Assembly: GCF_937903345.1 (NCBI RefSeq)
Contig: NZ_CALCZQ010000015.1
Location: 60,991 to 124,990 of the forward strand
DNA length: 64,000 nt
Origin: an uncultured Emticicia sp.
GTDB taxonomy: Bacteria > Bacteroidota > Bacteroidia > Cytophagales > Spirosomataceae
Direction: 5' to 3'
The translations under genes and the position numbers were made by a program. The notes below the pieces were generated by a model. The model was not told where the DNA came from. It was given only the letters and a program-made list of their open reading frames with translations, and did no database searches. Below, piece by piece: positions 1 to 9,476 of the stretch; position 1 is the stretch's first letter, and every line of letters begins with the position of its first letter.

Positions 1-1284
1 AGCATCAATAAACTCACAATTGAGGACTATAATGACATGGTCAAACAGTTGGGCATTGATCGTTCAATTATTCGTAGAGGACCTTCTGGCAATCCGAATG
101 ATGCCAATGCGGCCAATAGTTCGGAAGAAAACGTGAATAAATACACTTTACCAGACCCATTGACGTTAAAAAATGGCCACAAAGTAAAGAATGTAAAAGA
201 TTGGACAGAAAAACGCCGCCCAGAATTAGTAAAAGATTTTGAAAACGAAATTTATGGTCGATTGCCACAAAATCTACCAGCCGTAAATTGGGAGGTGATT
301 TCTGTAAAAGATACTACAATAGGCAATAAAGCCACTATTCAAAAAATATTAAAAGGGATAGTTGATAACTCAGCCTATCCAGCAATAAAAGTTGAGATAA
401 ATTTATTATTGGTAATTCCTGCCAAAGCTCCAAAGGCTGTGCCAGTAGTAATGGAATTTGGTTTTATAAGATCGCCATTTAATCCCAACTCAATCAAACC
501 AAATGGCATGGGTTCATCGGTTGAGCCTACTTGGCAAGAGCAGCTTATTTCAAGAGGTTGGGGATATGCTATTATTGAGCCAAGTAGTATTCAAGCAGAT
601 AATGGGGCTGGTCTTACGAAGGGAATCATTGGATTAGTAAATAAAGGTGAACGTCGAAAACCCGACGAGTGGGGAGCATTACGTGCATGGGCTTGGGGAG
701 CCAGTCGTGCGATTGATTATTTTGAGTCAGATAAAGATGTTGATGCCAATCGTGTGGCAATCGAAGGGCTTTCTCGTTACGGAAAAGCAGCCCTCGTTTC
801 GATGGCATTTGAACCTCGTTTTTCAATAGGTTTTATAGGTTCATCGGGTGCAGGTGGTGCAAAAATCCTTCGAAGAGTTTTTGGTGAACAAGTCGAAAAC
901 TTAGCATCTTCAGGCGAATATCATTGGTTTGCGGGTAATTTTATTAATTTTACTAGTAAACTCTCGACGAACGACCTTTCAGTTGATGCTCATGAATTAA
1001 TTGCTTTATGTGCACCACGACCAGTTTTTATAAGTTCTGGTTCACCACAAGTAGAAGGCCAATGGGTAGATGCAAAAGGAATGTTTTTGGGAGCCGCTCA
1101 TGCAAGTTCTGTATATATTTTACATCAAAAAAAAGGTGTAGGAACGATGGAGTTTCCTAAACTTGGAATGGCCTTAACCGATGGAGAAATTGCATTTCGC
1201 CAACACGCTGGTGGACACAGCACTGGTCCAAACTGGAGTACTTGGATTGCTTGGGCATGTAGATATTGGAGTGATTGCAAGTAA
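1..1284 (+). CDS. CE15-like glucuronoyl/acetyl-xylan esterase, 5' end missing
   Basis: An alpha/beta-hydrolase resembling carbohydrate esterase family 15, whose members cut ester links between lignin and glucuronoxylan. The reading frame is open from base 1, and the first Met (base 37) lacks a signal peptide, so the true start probably lies left of the window. About 427 residues are visible. The nucleophile is the Ser in GLSRYGKAAL (near residue 246 counted from base 37), the family's G-x-S-R-x-G-K elbow. SGAGGA and RRVFGE follow, and the likely catalytic His lies in HAGGHSTG near the C-terminus. The next gene, also on +, is an oxidoreductase common in sugar clusters, which fits polysaccharide breakdown. 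The family call is good; the substrate is inferred. Confidence 0.82.
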   Translation, partial: SINKLTIEDYNDMVKQLGIDRSIIRRGPSGNPNDANAANSSEENVNKYTLPDPLTLKNGHKVKNVKDWTEKRRPELVKDFENEIYGRLPQNLPAVNWEVISVKDTTIGNKATIQKILKGIVDNSAYPAIKVEINLLLVIPAKAPKAVPVVMEFGFIRSPFNPNSIKPNGMGSSVEPTWQEQLISRGWGYAIIEPSSIQADNGAGLTKGIIGLVNKGERRKPDEWGALRAWAWGASRAIDYFESDKDVDANRVAIEGLSRYGKAALVSMAFEPRFSIGFIGSSGAGGAKILRRVFGEQVENLASSGEYHWFAGNFINFTSKLSTNDLSVDAHELIALCAPRPVFISSGSPQVEGQWVDAKGMFLGAAHASSVYILHQKKGVGTMEFPKLGMALTDGEIAFRQHAGGHSTGPNWSTWIAWACRYWSDCK

Positions 1285-1527
1285 TAAGCATTTTACAGCA
1301 TGGAAAAAATTAATGGTTTTTATTTGATTTAGTACCTCAAATTATCGAAATTGTAAAAGAGATGTTTTGAACTTTAAGTTTATCCAAATTTATTTGTTTT
1401 TTACAAGTGTTAGACCACAACTTTTTAGTAGTTTCGCATAATAAAAAGAGCTAAGAAAATTAGAGGGTATAATGCTAAAAACCCCATTCGATTAAGCTCA
1501 AATATTCAATCCTATAAAATTTAAAAA

Positions 1528-2982
1528 ATGAAAAAAAAATTAAATGAAACTCGGAGAGATTTTATTAAAAAAGGAGCAATAGCCTCTTCTTTTTTTATTG
1601 TTCCGAGAAATGTACTTGGTGGAGTAGGTTTTATTTCTCCAAGCGACCAACTTAACATCGCTGCCATTGGTGCAGGAGGGAAAGGCCGAAGTGATATTAC
1701 TAATGCCTCGGTCAATGGACGTGAGCGAATTGTGTCTCTTTGTGATGTTGATTTTTCGGGAAGTGCGAAGGAAACTGTTAAAAAATTCCCAAATGCTAAA
1801 CTTTATGCCGACTATCGAGAAATGTTGGATAAAGAAAAAGACATTGACGCATTAACGATTTCTACACCTGACCACGTACACGGCCCTGCTGCAGCTTTCG
1901 CAATGGAGCGTGGCAAACACGTTTATGTGCAGAAACCAATGACACATAATATTCGTGAAGCGAGATTGCTCACAGAAATGGCCAGAAAATATAAAATCGT
2001 GAGTCAAATGGGTAATCAAGGAGCATCGAATCCGCTTCTTAATACTGTTAAAGCTTGGATTGATTCTGACAAACTTGGGAAAATTTCAAAAGTACAGATT
2101 TGGACCAACCGTCCAGTTTGGCCACAAGGTAATCCAATGCCAAAACCAGACGATAGTTTAAAACCAAAAGATTTAGACTGGAATTTATGGCTGGGGCCGA
2201 GTGAATATAAGCCTTACATTCCAAATATGCACCCATTCAACTGGCGAGGCTGGTGGGATTACGGCACAGGAGCTTTGGGTGATGTGGGTTGTCACTTAAT
2301 TGATATTCCATTTCGTACCTTGGGTTTAAAATATCCAACCGATGCCGAATGTAGTGTTGCCTCAGTATATTCAAAAATGTGGTCGCCTGATTATAACCCT
2401 GAAGGCTGTCCAGCTTCATCATTCATTACTTTGCACTTTGGAGCAACCACTAAAAGTAAATCGCCGATTGAAATGACTTGGAGCGATGGTGGTATCCGTC
2501 CTTCACATCCTGATATTATTCCCGCTAACGAAGACATTGGCGGTACGAACAGTAGCAATGGTGTACTTATTATTGGTGAAAAGGGTATCATTACCACCAA
2601 TATCAATGATAGTTCTCCAATGATGCCAAAATTGTTTCTAAATGATGGCACTAAAGAAGTAGGCCCAGATTTACCAAAAGATATGGAGTCCGAATACGGT
2701 CACCAACGCCGATGGGTTGATGCTTGCAAAGCAGGTTTTAAAAGTAAAGAGCATTTAGGCTTAACATCATCTTTTGATTATGCAGGTCCAATGACCGAAA
2801 CAGTTTTAATGGGTAATTTGGCCATTAGAAGCTACATGCTAAGAAGAGAAAATAGCAAAGGGCAAATGGAGTTTTTCGCTCGTAAAAAACTGCTTTGGGA
2901 TGGTGAAAATATGAGAATCACTAACTTAGAAGAAGCCAATCAATTTGTTGGAAGAACCTATCGTGAAGGCTGGAAAGTATAG
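1528..2982 (+). CDS. Gfo/Idh/MocA-family oxidoreductase with Tat signal
   Basis: An NAD(P)-dependent sugar or polyol dehydrogenase-like enzyme of 484 residues. The N-terminus has a twin-arginine signal (TRRDFIKKGAIASS), so the folded, cofactor-loaded protein is probably exported. A Rossmann fold follows with the glycine motif GAGGKGRSD near residue 50. The motif VQKPMTH is the family's EKP-like loop, and GDVGCHLIDIP carries the usual catalytic His. Length fits the exported Bacteroidota subfamily. It lies 243 bp after the esterase on the same strand and is followed by a terminator-like hairpin. The substrate cannot be read from the sequence. Confidence 0.9.
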   Translation: MKKKLNETRRDFIKKGAIASSFFIVPRNVLGGVGFISPSDQLNIAAIGAGGKGRSDITNASVNGRERIVSLCDVDFSGSAKETVKKFPNAKLYADYREMLDKEKDIDALTISTPDHVHGPAAAFAMERGKHVYVQKPMTHNIREARLLTEMARKYKIVSQMGNQGASNPLLNTVKAWIDSDKLGKISKVQIWTNRPVWPQGNPMPKPDDSLKPKDLDWNLWLGPSEYKPYIPNMHPFNWRGWWDYGTGALGDVGCHLIDIPFRTLGLKYPTDAECSVASVYSKMWSPDYNPEGCPASSFITLHFGATTKSKSPIEMTWSDGGIRPSHPDIIPANEDIGGTNSSNGVLIIGEKGIITTNINDSSPMMPKLFLNDGTKEVGPDLPKDMESEYGHQRRWVDACKAGFKSKEHLGLTSSFDYAGPMTETVLMGNLAIRSYMLRRENSKGQMEFFARKKLLWDGENMRITNLEEANQFVGRTYREGWKV

Positions 2983-3043
2983 AAGCCAATCATCTTAAAT
3001 TCATTTTTTAATTTTAAAAGTCAAATGTAAGATAAATTAATTG

Positions 3044-3095
3044 ATGACCTCAAAATCTCGAACATCATAATAAATGTTTGACTTTTTGAGGTCAT
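3044..3095 (+). terminator. Intrinsic terminator-like hairpin after the Gfo/Idh gene
   Basis: A 12-bp perfect stem (ATGACCTCAAAA, 3044-3055, with TTTTGAGGTCAT, 3084-3095) encloses a second stem (CGAACAT/ATGTTTG with one G-U pair). The sequence TCGTTTTT follows. It sits about 60 bp after the oxidoreductase stop codon, as expected for Rho-independent termination. Confidence 0.6.
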
Positions 3096-3251
3096 TCGTT
3101 TTTAAAAATGATTCATCGCTATCTTATTTAAAGTGGCAGTCGATAATTTTGTGTTATTTGGAAAAAGGAAAAAAACCAGACTGGGAGATTAAAGTGCTGA
3201 TAATTAATAGATTATTGTTTAATTCATTAATATAAATGGTAAAATTTATTT

Positions 3252-3683
3252 TTAACTCGTGTGGTCAGAAACAATCAGCCATTTACCATTTATCTTTTTG
3301 AGAATGAGCGTAAAGTATCCCCCAATGTCGCCTTTTTCGGGGCGAGTAAGATGCCATTTGCCCAATACCCAACAAGTAGTTTTGGAGTGAAAATCAGTTT
3401 TCTGAATATCAAATTTTAGCTTACCCATTGTCGCTAAGTCCGGATAACTTTTATTGTATCGGTCGAGCGTTGCTTTCCAACCATAAACTACTCCCTTTGA
3501 ACCAATAAACATGAGTGAGTCTGACTTCCAGTAATCCTCCATAAATGAACTGATTTTGCCTTCGTTCCAATGTTTGTTTTGGCGAGCCAGTACATCCAAT
3601 ACAGCTTGGCGTTCGTTTGTTTTTTGAGCAATACTCGCCACCGAAAGCATTACCAAACAGATTAATAGTAGGTTTTTCTTCAT
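3252..3683 (-). CDS. Secreted SnoaL/DUF4440-like (NTF2-fold) protein
   Basis: A 143-residue protein with a Sec signal peptide (MKKNLLLICLVMLSVASIAQ) and a single NTF2-like domain. The pattern RQAVLDVLARQNKHWNEGKI, then FMEDYWKSDSLMFIGSKG, is typical of DUF4440/SnoaL-like proteins, which are small cone-shaped folds that bind ligands or act as calcium/calmodulin kinase II-type association domains. I chose the ATG at 3683 because it starts the signal peptide; the open frame continues upstream to 3797 but would put about 38 residues before it. Divergent from the lipid kinase gene. The actual function is unknown. Confidence 0.75.
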   Translation of the reverse strand: MKKNLLLICLVMLSVASIAQKTNERQAVLDVLARQNKHWNEGKISSFMEDYWKSDSLMFIGSKGVVYGWKATLDRYNKSYPDLATMGKLKFDIQKTDFHSKTTCWVLGKWHLTRPEKGDIGGYFTLILKKINGKWLIVSDHTS

Positions 3684-3719
3684 AAATACTTTTTTGGGAA
3701 ATATGTTTTTTAATGTAAG

Positions 3720-3752
3720 TTTGTTTTTCAACGATTGACTTTTTATATCTTT
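3720..3752 (+). promoter_or_regulatory. Bacteroidota-type promoter for the lipid kinase operon
   Basis: TTG at 3720-3722 and TATCTTTG at 3745-3752 are separated by 22 bases. They match the Bacteroidota housekeeping consensus TTTG, 19-23 bases, TAnnTTTG. The GTG start at 3782 lies 29 bases after the -7 box, giving a short leader. Confidence 0.6.
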
Positions 3753-3781
3753 GCACGAAAGCATAAATCTATTAAATTTTC

Positions 3782-4651
3782 GTGAATAAACAAGCAATTT
3801 GGTTTATTGTAAATCCAATTTCAGGAGGCAAAAAAGTACATCAGTCGATAGTCAAACTAATTGATAATCAATTAGATAAACACTTGTTTGTACCTAAAAT
3901 CTGTTATACCGAATTTGCAGGTCATGCAACCAAAATTGCTGCCGATGCCGTAAAAAATAATATTCCAATAGTTGTAGCGATTGGTGGCGATGGAACTGTA
4001 AACGAAGTTGGAAAGGCCTTAATTCATACAAAAACCGCTTTGGCGATTATTCCAACAGGTTCGGGAAATGGCTTAGCGAGAGAGTTGGAGATACCGATGA
4101 AAGCCAAGAAAGCCATTGAGTCCTTAAATACACCTGTTATCAAAATCATTGATGTTTGTTACGCCAATGAAGTGCCTTTTTTCTGTACTGCAGGAATCGG
4201 ATTTGATGCACATTGTGCCGATGCTTTTTCAAAAATGAAAGGAAGGGGCTTGTTGAACTATGTAAAAGTTGGGTTTTCAGAATTTTGGAAATATAAACCT
4301 TTGAAATGCGTATTTGGAGCAAATGATTATGATGTTTTTAGTATAACTTTCGGCAATGCAAGTCAATTTGGCAACAATGCCTACATCACTCCATCGGCAA
4401 TTATTGATGATGGTATAATTGATTGTACGATTATTGGTCCACCCACTACGTGTCAGGCTTTGCCAATGATTGCTCAGTTATTCAATGGAAATATTCATTC
4501 TTCGGAGCTTTCAGAAAACTATCGTGGTACAAAATTTAAAGTTTCAACCGAACAAAATTGCTTGATTCATTACGATGGTGAACCACTACAATTGAAGACT
4601 AATGAGTTAATAATCAGTATTTCGGAAAAAAGTTTAAGAGTAATAATATGA
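3782..4651 (+). CDS. Diacylglycerol/lipid kinase (YegS/BmrU family)
   Basis: A cytoplasmic, membrane-associated lipid kinase of 289 residues that phosphorylates diacylglycerol or a related lipid using ATP. Visible motifs are the N-terminal NPISGGKK, the nucleotide-binding GGDGTVNEVG near residue 65, and PTGSGNGLARELEIP near residue 92. All are hallmarks of the DAGK catalytic domain, and the length is normal for the family. The start is GTG, directly behind a well-formed promoter; no in-frame ATG would keep the NPxSGG motif intact. Its stop codon overlaps the next start (ATGA), so the two are co-transcribed and probably translationally coupled. Confidence 0.92.
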   Translation: MNKQAIWFIVNPISGGKKVHQSIVKLIDNQLDKHLFVPKICYTEFAGHATKIAADAVKNNIPIVVAIGGDGTVNEVGKALIHTKTALAIIPTGSGNGLARELEIPMKAKKAIESLNTPVIKIIDVCYANEVPFFCTAGIGFDAHCADAFSKMKGRGLLNYVKVGFSEFWKYKPLKCVFGANDYDVFSITFGNASQFGNNAYITPSAIIDDGIIDCTIIGPPTTCQALPMIAQLFNGNIHSSELSENYRGTKFKVSTEQNCLIHYDGEPLQLKTNELIISISEKSLRVII

Positions 4652-4986
4652 AAAATAAGAAGTTTCTACAAGGAGTTGTGTATTCGACTAATCCTGATTT
4701 TGAATATAATTTTGGTGAAGATGAAGAACCCGATACTTTACCTGCTCAACAACAAAACTTCAAGATTTGGTTGGACAGAAAAGGTGGAAATAAAATTGTA
4801 AGTCGAGTAGATGGTTTTATCGGAAAGGATGAAGATTTGCAAAGTCTCAGAAAAAAACTTCAAAATCTGTGTGGTAGTGGCGGAACCGCCAAAGATGGTG
4901 AAATTTTACTACAAGGTGACCACCGTGATAAAATATTGGTCTTTTTGCTTAAAGAAGGCTATAAAGCCAAAAAGGCTGGAGGTTGA
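4648..4986 (+). CDS. SUI1/eIF1-like translation factor (YciH type)
   Basis: A 112-residue protein with a C-terminal SUI1 domain: KIVSRVDGFIGKDEDL, then the diagnostic LCGSGGTAKDGEILLQGDHRDKI. Bacterial SUI1 proteins resemble eIF1 and are thought to influence initiation fidelity on the 30S subunit, though their role in bacteria is not settled. The N-terminal 40 residues are acidic and low in structure, as in other Bacteroidota members. The ATG overlaps the stop of the lipid kinase gene by four bases. No function links the two products in any obvious way. Confidence 0.9.
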   Translation: MKNKKFLQGVVYSTNPDFEYNFGEDEEPDTLPAQQQNFKIWLDRKGGNKIVSRVDGFIGKDEDLQSLRKKLQNLCGSGGTAKDGEILLQGDHRDKILVFLLKEGYKAKKAGG

Positions 4987-5202
4987 TTTGAATTCTGAGT
5001 CGAGAGTTCTTCATCAAAAGTTTTTTGCATACTTTCCTAAATTCTATTTAGACTTTATAAAAAATAGATTTTGAAAATCAGAATACTTAATTGATTGATT
5101 ATTGAAATTTTTTACCGAGTGACGGTCGCCTCGAAACATTTGTAAGGCTGTGCCTTTTGAATAATACCACATTTTATTGGCTTAAAAATATTAAAAAAAC
5201 TC

Positions 5203-5889
5203 ATGACTGTAACGACAGCCGCCCAGAATTCAGAACTATTTGAGCATCAAATAAAAATAGAAAGAACTGCACGATATTATACGCTTGGTGAATTAAACGA
5301 TAACACAAAAACGATTTGGTTTGTGGTGCATGGTTATGGACAACTTTCCCAATATTTTATTAGAAAATTTGCAAATATTGTTAATAATCATACATTTATA
5401 ATTGCTCCTGAAGCACCTTCAAGATTTTACTTAGATGCTGATTTCAAAAGGGTAGGGGCTTCGTGGATGACGCGTGAATTACGCCATTCTGAGATTGATG
5501 AAAACAACGATTATCTGAATATAATTTATGAAAATTTATTGAAAGACCAAGATTTGACGAATATTGAAATCAATATTTTGGGTTTTTCGCAGGGTTGTGC
5601 AACTGTATGTCGGTGGTTTGCTGCGGGTAAAATAAAATGTAATCGATTATTACTCTGGGCGGGTTTTTTCAGTAATGGAATCAGCGAAGTAATTGAGCCA
5701 GAAAAACTAAAAAATGTAGAAACTTACTATATTTATGGCGATAAAGATGAGTTTTTGGTGGCTTATCCCGAAGTATCAGAGAAATTTAGAGCAAAGATGA
5801 TGGTAGATATAAATGCAAAAGTTATATGCTTTGAAGGAAAACACACCGTCGATGAGCCAACTTTAAAATCAATTATTGAAGGCTTTTAA
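5203..5889 (+). CDS. Alpha/beta-hydrolase, phospholipase/carboxylesterase family
   Basis: A 228-residue serine hydrolase without a signal peptide. VVHGYGQ near residue 46 is the oxyanion-hole region, GFSQGCAT carries the nucleophilic Ser, YGDKDEF the acid residue region, and GKHTVDEPT the catalytic His. Order and spacing match the Abhydrolase_2/YpfH-like carboxylesterases. Small esters or lysophospholipids are typical substrates; which one is unknown here. Its 3' end overlaps the stop of the convergent MOSC gene by four bases. Confidence 0.85.
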   Translation: MTVTTAAQNSELFEHQIKIERTARYYTLGELNDNTKTIWFVVHGYGQLSQYFIRKFANIVNNHTFIIAPEAPSRFYLDADFKRVGASWMTRELRHSEIDENNDYLNIIYENLLKDQDLTNIEINILGFSQGCATVCRWFAAGKIKCNRLLLWAGFFSNGISEVIEPEKLKNVETYYIYGDKDEFLVAYPEVSEKFRAKMMVDINAKVICFEGKHTVDEPTLKSIIEGF

Positions 5890-6365
5890 ACCAAAGCTAC
5901 CGAATCTCCAAGTCTGATTTTTCCAGCTTTAATCACCATACACGTTATTCCACCGTGTCCACGCATGGCATTATAGCCGCCTGTTCCGAGATTTTGTTCC
6001 ATTCGGCTGCATGGGTGGCAATAGCCCGTCATTTTCAAGATTGCTTCGCCGATTTTAAACTCTAAATTATTGAGTGCCAATAAATTGAGCCCAGATACAA
6101 CAATATTTCTACGCAAAAGTGTGGGGTCGATGCTTTGTTTTTGAAGCATTTTTCTTACCGCTTCTATGTGTTCGGCTTGAATAAGTGTAATCTGTCGTTT
6201 TTTACTGCTTCCTTTATATCTATCGCCTTCAATTCCTTTTTTCTCCGAAACCTCAATTTCATCAACGACTAAGATTTCTCCACGAGGCGTTGGCCCAGGG
6301 CGGTAACTCAACCATTCTACTTTCCCTTCATGGGCGAATGTTTGCATTAATTCTTTTATTTCCAT
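5886..6365 (-). CDS. MOSC domain protein
   Basis: A 159-residue stand-alone MOSC domain, the fold shared with the C-terminus of molybdenum-cofactor sulfurases. The sequence has KKGIEGDRYKGSSKKRQITLI, the core RRNIVVSG, and the conserved cysteine region GYCHPCSRME, where a Cys would carry persulfide sulfur or bind the metal cofactor. MOSC proteins transfer sulfur or bind molybdopterin; the partner is not visible here. It follows endonuclease III by 39 bp on the same strand, so the two probably share a transcript. Confidence 0.9.
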   Translation of the reverse strand: MEIKELMQTFAHEGKVEWLSYRPGPTPRGEILVVDEIEVSEKKGIEGDRYKGSSKKRQITLIQAEHIEAVRKMLQKQSIDPTLLRRNIVVSGLNLLALNNLEFKIGEAILKMTGYCHPCSRMEQNLGTGGYNAMRGHGGITCMVIKAGKIRLGDSVALV

Positions 6366-6404
6366 GTTAATTGTCTAAGTTATAATTATTGGCTTATTCA
6401 CTCA

Positions 6405-7064
6405 TTAAAGATGTGGAGTATCAAATTTTTGTTTTTCATAGGCTTGGCAGAAGGGTTTTAGTTTACATTCTGCACATTTGGGCGTGCGTGCTACACAAAT
6501 ATAACGGCCATGTAAAATTAGCCAATGATGAGCTACCGCTATTTTATCCTTCGGAATATGTTTGATTAATTGCTTTTCCACCAAAAGTGGCGATTTGGCT
6601 GTTTTAGGTACTAAACCTAAGCGGTGAGAAACCCTAAAAACGTGCGTATCGACTGCCATGGCAGGTTGATTGAAAATTACCGAAACGATTACATTAGCAG
6701 TTTTACGCCCAACTCCTGGCATTTTTTGTAATTCCTCAATCGAATTTGGCACTTCCGAATTAAAATCATTGACCAGAATACGAGCCATGCCGACCAAATG
6801 TTTGGCTTTATTGTTTGGGTAACTTACACTTCTTATATACTCAAAAACCTCGTCGGAAGTAGCTGCCGCCAGACTTTCGGGCGTAGGAAAACGAGGAAAA
6901 AGTTTAGAAGTAACAATATTTACTCGCTTGTCAGTACATTGTGCTGACAGAATAACAGCAACCAATAATTCATAAGGATTGGTATAAGCTAGCTCTGTTT
7001 CGGCCTCTGGATAATTTTCGCTAAAATATTTTACTAAGGCATTATATCGTTCTTTTTTTTGCAT
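6405..7064 (-). CDS. nth: Endonuclease III (base-excision DNA glycosylase/AP lyase)
   Basis: A 219-residue bifunctional glycosylase that removes oxidised pyrimidines and cleaves AP sites. The helix-hairpin-helix PGVGRKTANV contains the catalytic Lys, VDTHVFRVSHRLG the catalytic Asp, and the C-terminal cluster C-x6-C-x2-C-x5-C (CVARTPKCAECKLKPFC) binds the 4Fe-4S cluster. Length and motif order are those of E. coli Nth. It lies between the VWA gene (78 bp upstream) and the MOSC gene (39 bp downstream), all on the minus strand, probably one operon. Confidence 0.97.
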   Translation of the reverse strand: MQKKERYNALVKYFSENYPEAETELAYTNPYELLVAVILSAQCTDKRVNIVTSKLFPRFPTPESLAAATSDEVFEYIRSVSYPNNKAKHLVGMARILVNDFNSEVPNSIEELQKMPGVGRKTANVIVSVIFNQPAMAVDTHVFRVSHRLGLVPKTAKSPLLVEKQLIKHIPKDKIAVAHHWLILHGRYICVARTPKCAECKLKPFCQAYEKQKFDTPHL

Positions 7065-7142
7065 TTGATGGTATGGCGATTTTCAAAGTAAGTGTAGAGG
7101 TCTAACATTGTTGTGAACTGTTGACTATCTATTGCGGACTCC

Positions 7143-8246
7143 TCATTTCACATTCTTTCTTCTATTTCGTTGGAAATCTTCTAGCACAAATCCACCCAAA
7201 CCATTTAAACCACTATAATAAGCACGGCCATTATTCACTTCTGTAAATTGCTGCACGAATTGTTTCAAGTAGGGGTCAGAAGCAATCATAAAGGTTGTAA
7301 TCGGAATCTCCAAACGGCGTGCCTGAGCAGCTATCGTAAGGGTTTTATTGACAATCTTACGGTCGAGTCCAAAGCTATTTTTGTAGTAGTTGATCCCTTC
7401 TTTAAGGCAAGTTGGCTTACCGTCGGTAATCATAAAAACTTGCTTGTTTTTAGTTTTTCTTCGGCGTAGTAAATCCATTGCGAGTTCCAAACCTGCCACC
7501 GTATTAGTATGATAAGGCCCAACTTCGAGGTAAGGGATGTCTTTAAGCTGTATCTGCCAGGCATCATTGCCGAAAACCAGAATGTCAAGCGTATCTTTTG
7601 GATACTTGGTACGAATTAGTTCGGCTAAAGCCAAAGCAACTTTCTTTGCAGGCGTGATGCGGTCTTCTCCATAAAGAATCATTGAGTGAGAAATGTCAAT
7701 CATCAGTACAGTTGAAGTCTGAATTTTCGATTCACGGTCAACTACTTCTAAGTCGCTTTCAAGTAGCATAAAATCGTCAATTCCACCATTGATTTGAGCA
7801 TTTTTCAATGATTCAGTCATTGAGATTTGGTCTAACGTATCGCCAAATTGAAAGGCACGAATATCGCTGCTTAGCTCATCTCCAGTTCCAGTATAGGGTG
7901 TATGATGGCTACCGCTTGATTTTGTGCGTTTGAGTTTACCGAAGATTTCATCGAGTGATTGTTTTCTTATGCTTTGCTCACTTTTGGCGGTCATTTTAAA
8001 GGTGCCAGCTTCTTGATTTTCTTCCGAGATATAGCCTTTTTTCTTGAGGTCATCAATAAAATTTGCCATGCCATATTCATCGCTTGTGAGTTGATATTGA
8101 CGGTCGAGGTCACTCATGTAGGCAAGTGCCTGTGTCACATCACCTGCTGTAATGAGTAGTAATTGTTGGAAAATATTGAGAAGTTGCTCAAATTTATTAT
8201 CACCCTTCATTTCGGGTTTGAACTCTGAAAAACGAAAACCTTTCAT
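7143..8246 (-). CDS. VWA (von Willebrand factor A) domain protein
   Basis: A cytoplasmic protein of 367 residues with a C-terminal VWA domain. LMIDISHSM gives the metal-dependent adhesion motif DxSxS, and the second motif is MITDGKPT. The N-terminal half has a helical region with a serine/glycine-rich linker (KRTKSSGSHHTPYTG). Such proteins often act with MoxR-type AAA+ ATPases as metal- or complex-assembly chaperones; no MoxR gene is in the window. I chose the ATG at 8246 (MKGFRFSEF) over the longer frame from 8348, whose extra 34 residues look like translated leader. First gene of a probable VWA-nth-MOSC operon. Confidence 0.85.
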   Translation of the reverse strand: MKGFRFSEFKPEMKGDNKFEQLLNIFQQLLLITAGDVTQALAYMSDLDRQYQLTSDEYGMANFIDDLKKKGYISEENQEAGTFKMTAKSEQSIRKQSLDEIFGKLKRTKSSGSHHTPYTGTGDELSSDIRAFQFGDTLDQISMTESLKNAQINGGIDDFMLLESDLEVVDRESKIQTSTVLMIDISHSMILYGEDRITPAKKVALALAELIRTKYPKDTLDILVFGNDAWQIQLKDIPYLEVGPYHTNTVAGLELAMDLLRRRKTKNKQVFMITDGKPTCLKEGINYYKNSFGLDRKIVNKTLTIAAQARRLEIPITTFMIASDPYLKQFVQQFTEVNNGRAYYSGLNGLGGFVLEDFQRNRRKNVK

Positions 8247-8720
8247 GCGGTTTATCAATGCAAAAATGTCAGAAAAATAAAGTACTATGAGTGATAAACG
8301 CTTTTTGCAGAAAGATAGTTTTACAATGTTTAAAAAAGCATCAAACACTAATTTTAGTCGTGAAAATTATCATATTTCATCTCATAAAATTAAAATAAAG
8401 ATTAAATTCGTCCTAAAATTTAAATTCATTTCAATTGAAATTTTCAATAGGTACTTTAATTAATTTCCATTTCCTCCGGATGCTATAAAGCATCACTGAT
8501 CTCTTCTAAAAACACTTCCTTTTTTATGTATATTTGCATTAAAGATTTCATCTAAAGGATTTCCATCAGCTGCTATTCAGAAAACAGTTCAACTATTAAT
8601 TATCTTTCTTTTTATACCAGGCTTTCAACAGATCATAAAGTTTTCTGCTATATCAAATTCAATGGATTTGTTTTGATAAGTTTTTTTTTAAAACAAAATT
8701 TTTTTTAGCGAATTTACAAA
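8247..8720. other. Intergenic stretch, no gene seen
   Basis: An AT-rich region between the VWA gene start and the response regulator's stop. I see only a weak dyad (GATGC, six-base loop, GCATC at 8479-8494) and an isolated TATATTTG on the plus strand near 8529 with no reading frame after it. No supported ORF or RNA gene. Confidence 0.4.
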
Positions 8721-9374
8721 TTATTCAACCGCCAACCTCACCAATTCCGCTGTATTTTTAACATTTGTTTTTCGTAAAATATTGGCTCTATGATTGGAAA
8801 CCGTGCGAACACTTAGCGAAAGTTTTTCGGCAATTTCTTGGCTGCTTAAGCCTTTTGTGATGTACTTTAAGATTTCACGTTCTTTTTTAGATATTTTGGC
8901 AAATAGGCTAGTTTTCTTGAGAATTGAATTTGTCTTTTGCTTTCGTTGTTCCAAAAGTCCGTCGATTATCATGGCTGAAACCGTAGGAGGAAAGTATTTA
9001 TTACCCGCCGAAACGCTTTCCAGTGCTTTCAATATCTCCTCTTTACTAGTATCTTTCAATAAGTAACCCATTGCTCCATTTTCGACCGATTTAACCATAT
9101 ATTCGGGGTTGTTGTGCATCGAAAAAATGAGCGATTTGGTCGATGGGTATTTGTCCGAAATAATTTTAGCCACTTCAAAACCCGACATTTCAAGCATTGT
9201 AAGGTCGAGAAGAACGATAGAAGGTTTAAATGTTTTTACTTTGTCGATAGCTTCTAAACCATCAGATGCTTCACCTATAATCTCAATGTTTGGTTCTTCT
9301 TCGAGCAGATTCTGAATGCCTTTTCGCACGACGGCATGGTCATCTACGATGAGTAACTTGATTTTGTTTGTCAT
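8721..9374 (-). CDS. NarL/FixJ-family response regulator
   Basis: A 217-residue regulator: receiver domain (acidic pair DD at 11-12, phospho-acceptor Asp57 in VLLDLTM, conserved Lys in LLKDTSKEE) and a C-terminal LuxR-type helix-turn-helix (SSQEIAEKLSLSVRTVSNHR). It should bind DNA as a dimer when phosphorylated by the neighbouring kinase. I used the ATG at 9374 (MTNKIKLLIVDDH); the longer frame to 9476 begins at the kinase stop and adds an untypical 34-residue leader. Located 102 bp after the kinase gene. Targets are unknown; the nearby cobA gene is one candidate. Confidence 0.93.
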   Translation of the reverse strand: MTNKIKLLIVDDHAVVRKGIQNLLEEEPNIEIIGEASDGLEAIDKVKTFKPSIVLLDLTMLEMSGFEVAKIISDKYPSTKSLIFSMHNNPEYMVKSVENGAMGYLLKDTSKEEILKALESVSAGNKYFPPTVSAMIIDGLLEQRKQKTNSILKKTSLFAKISKKEREILKYITKGLSSQEIAEKLSLSVRTVSNHRANILRKTNVKNTAELVRLAVE

Positions 9375-9476
9375 TATATAGTTTTGTTTAGTTGATGAGT
9401 TTTTTTGTTTTGGAAAATTTGTCAATGCCTGTTTTTTATTCCTGCTAGTAGGCGGTTCCCAATACTCAGTAGCCAA

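Noticed and set aside
8525..8540. TATATTTG promoter-like box on the plus strand
   Set aside because: No -33 element and no plus-strand gene downstream, so it is likely a chance match in AT-rich DNA.
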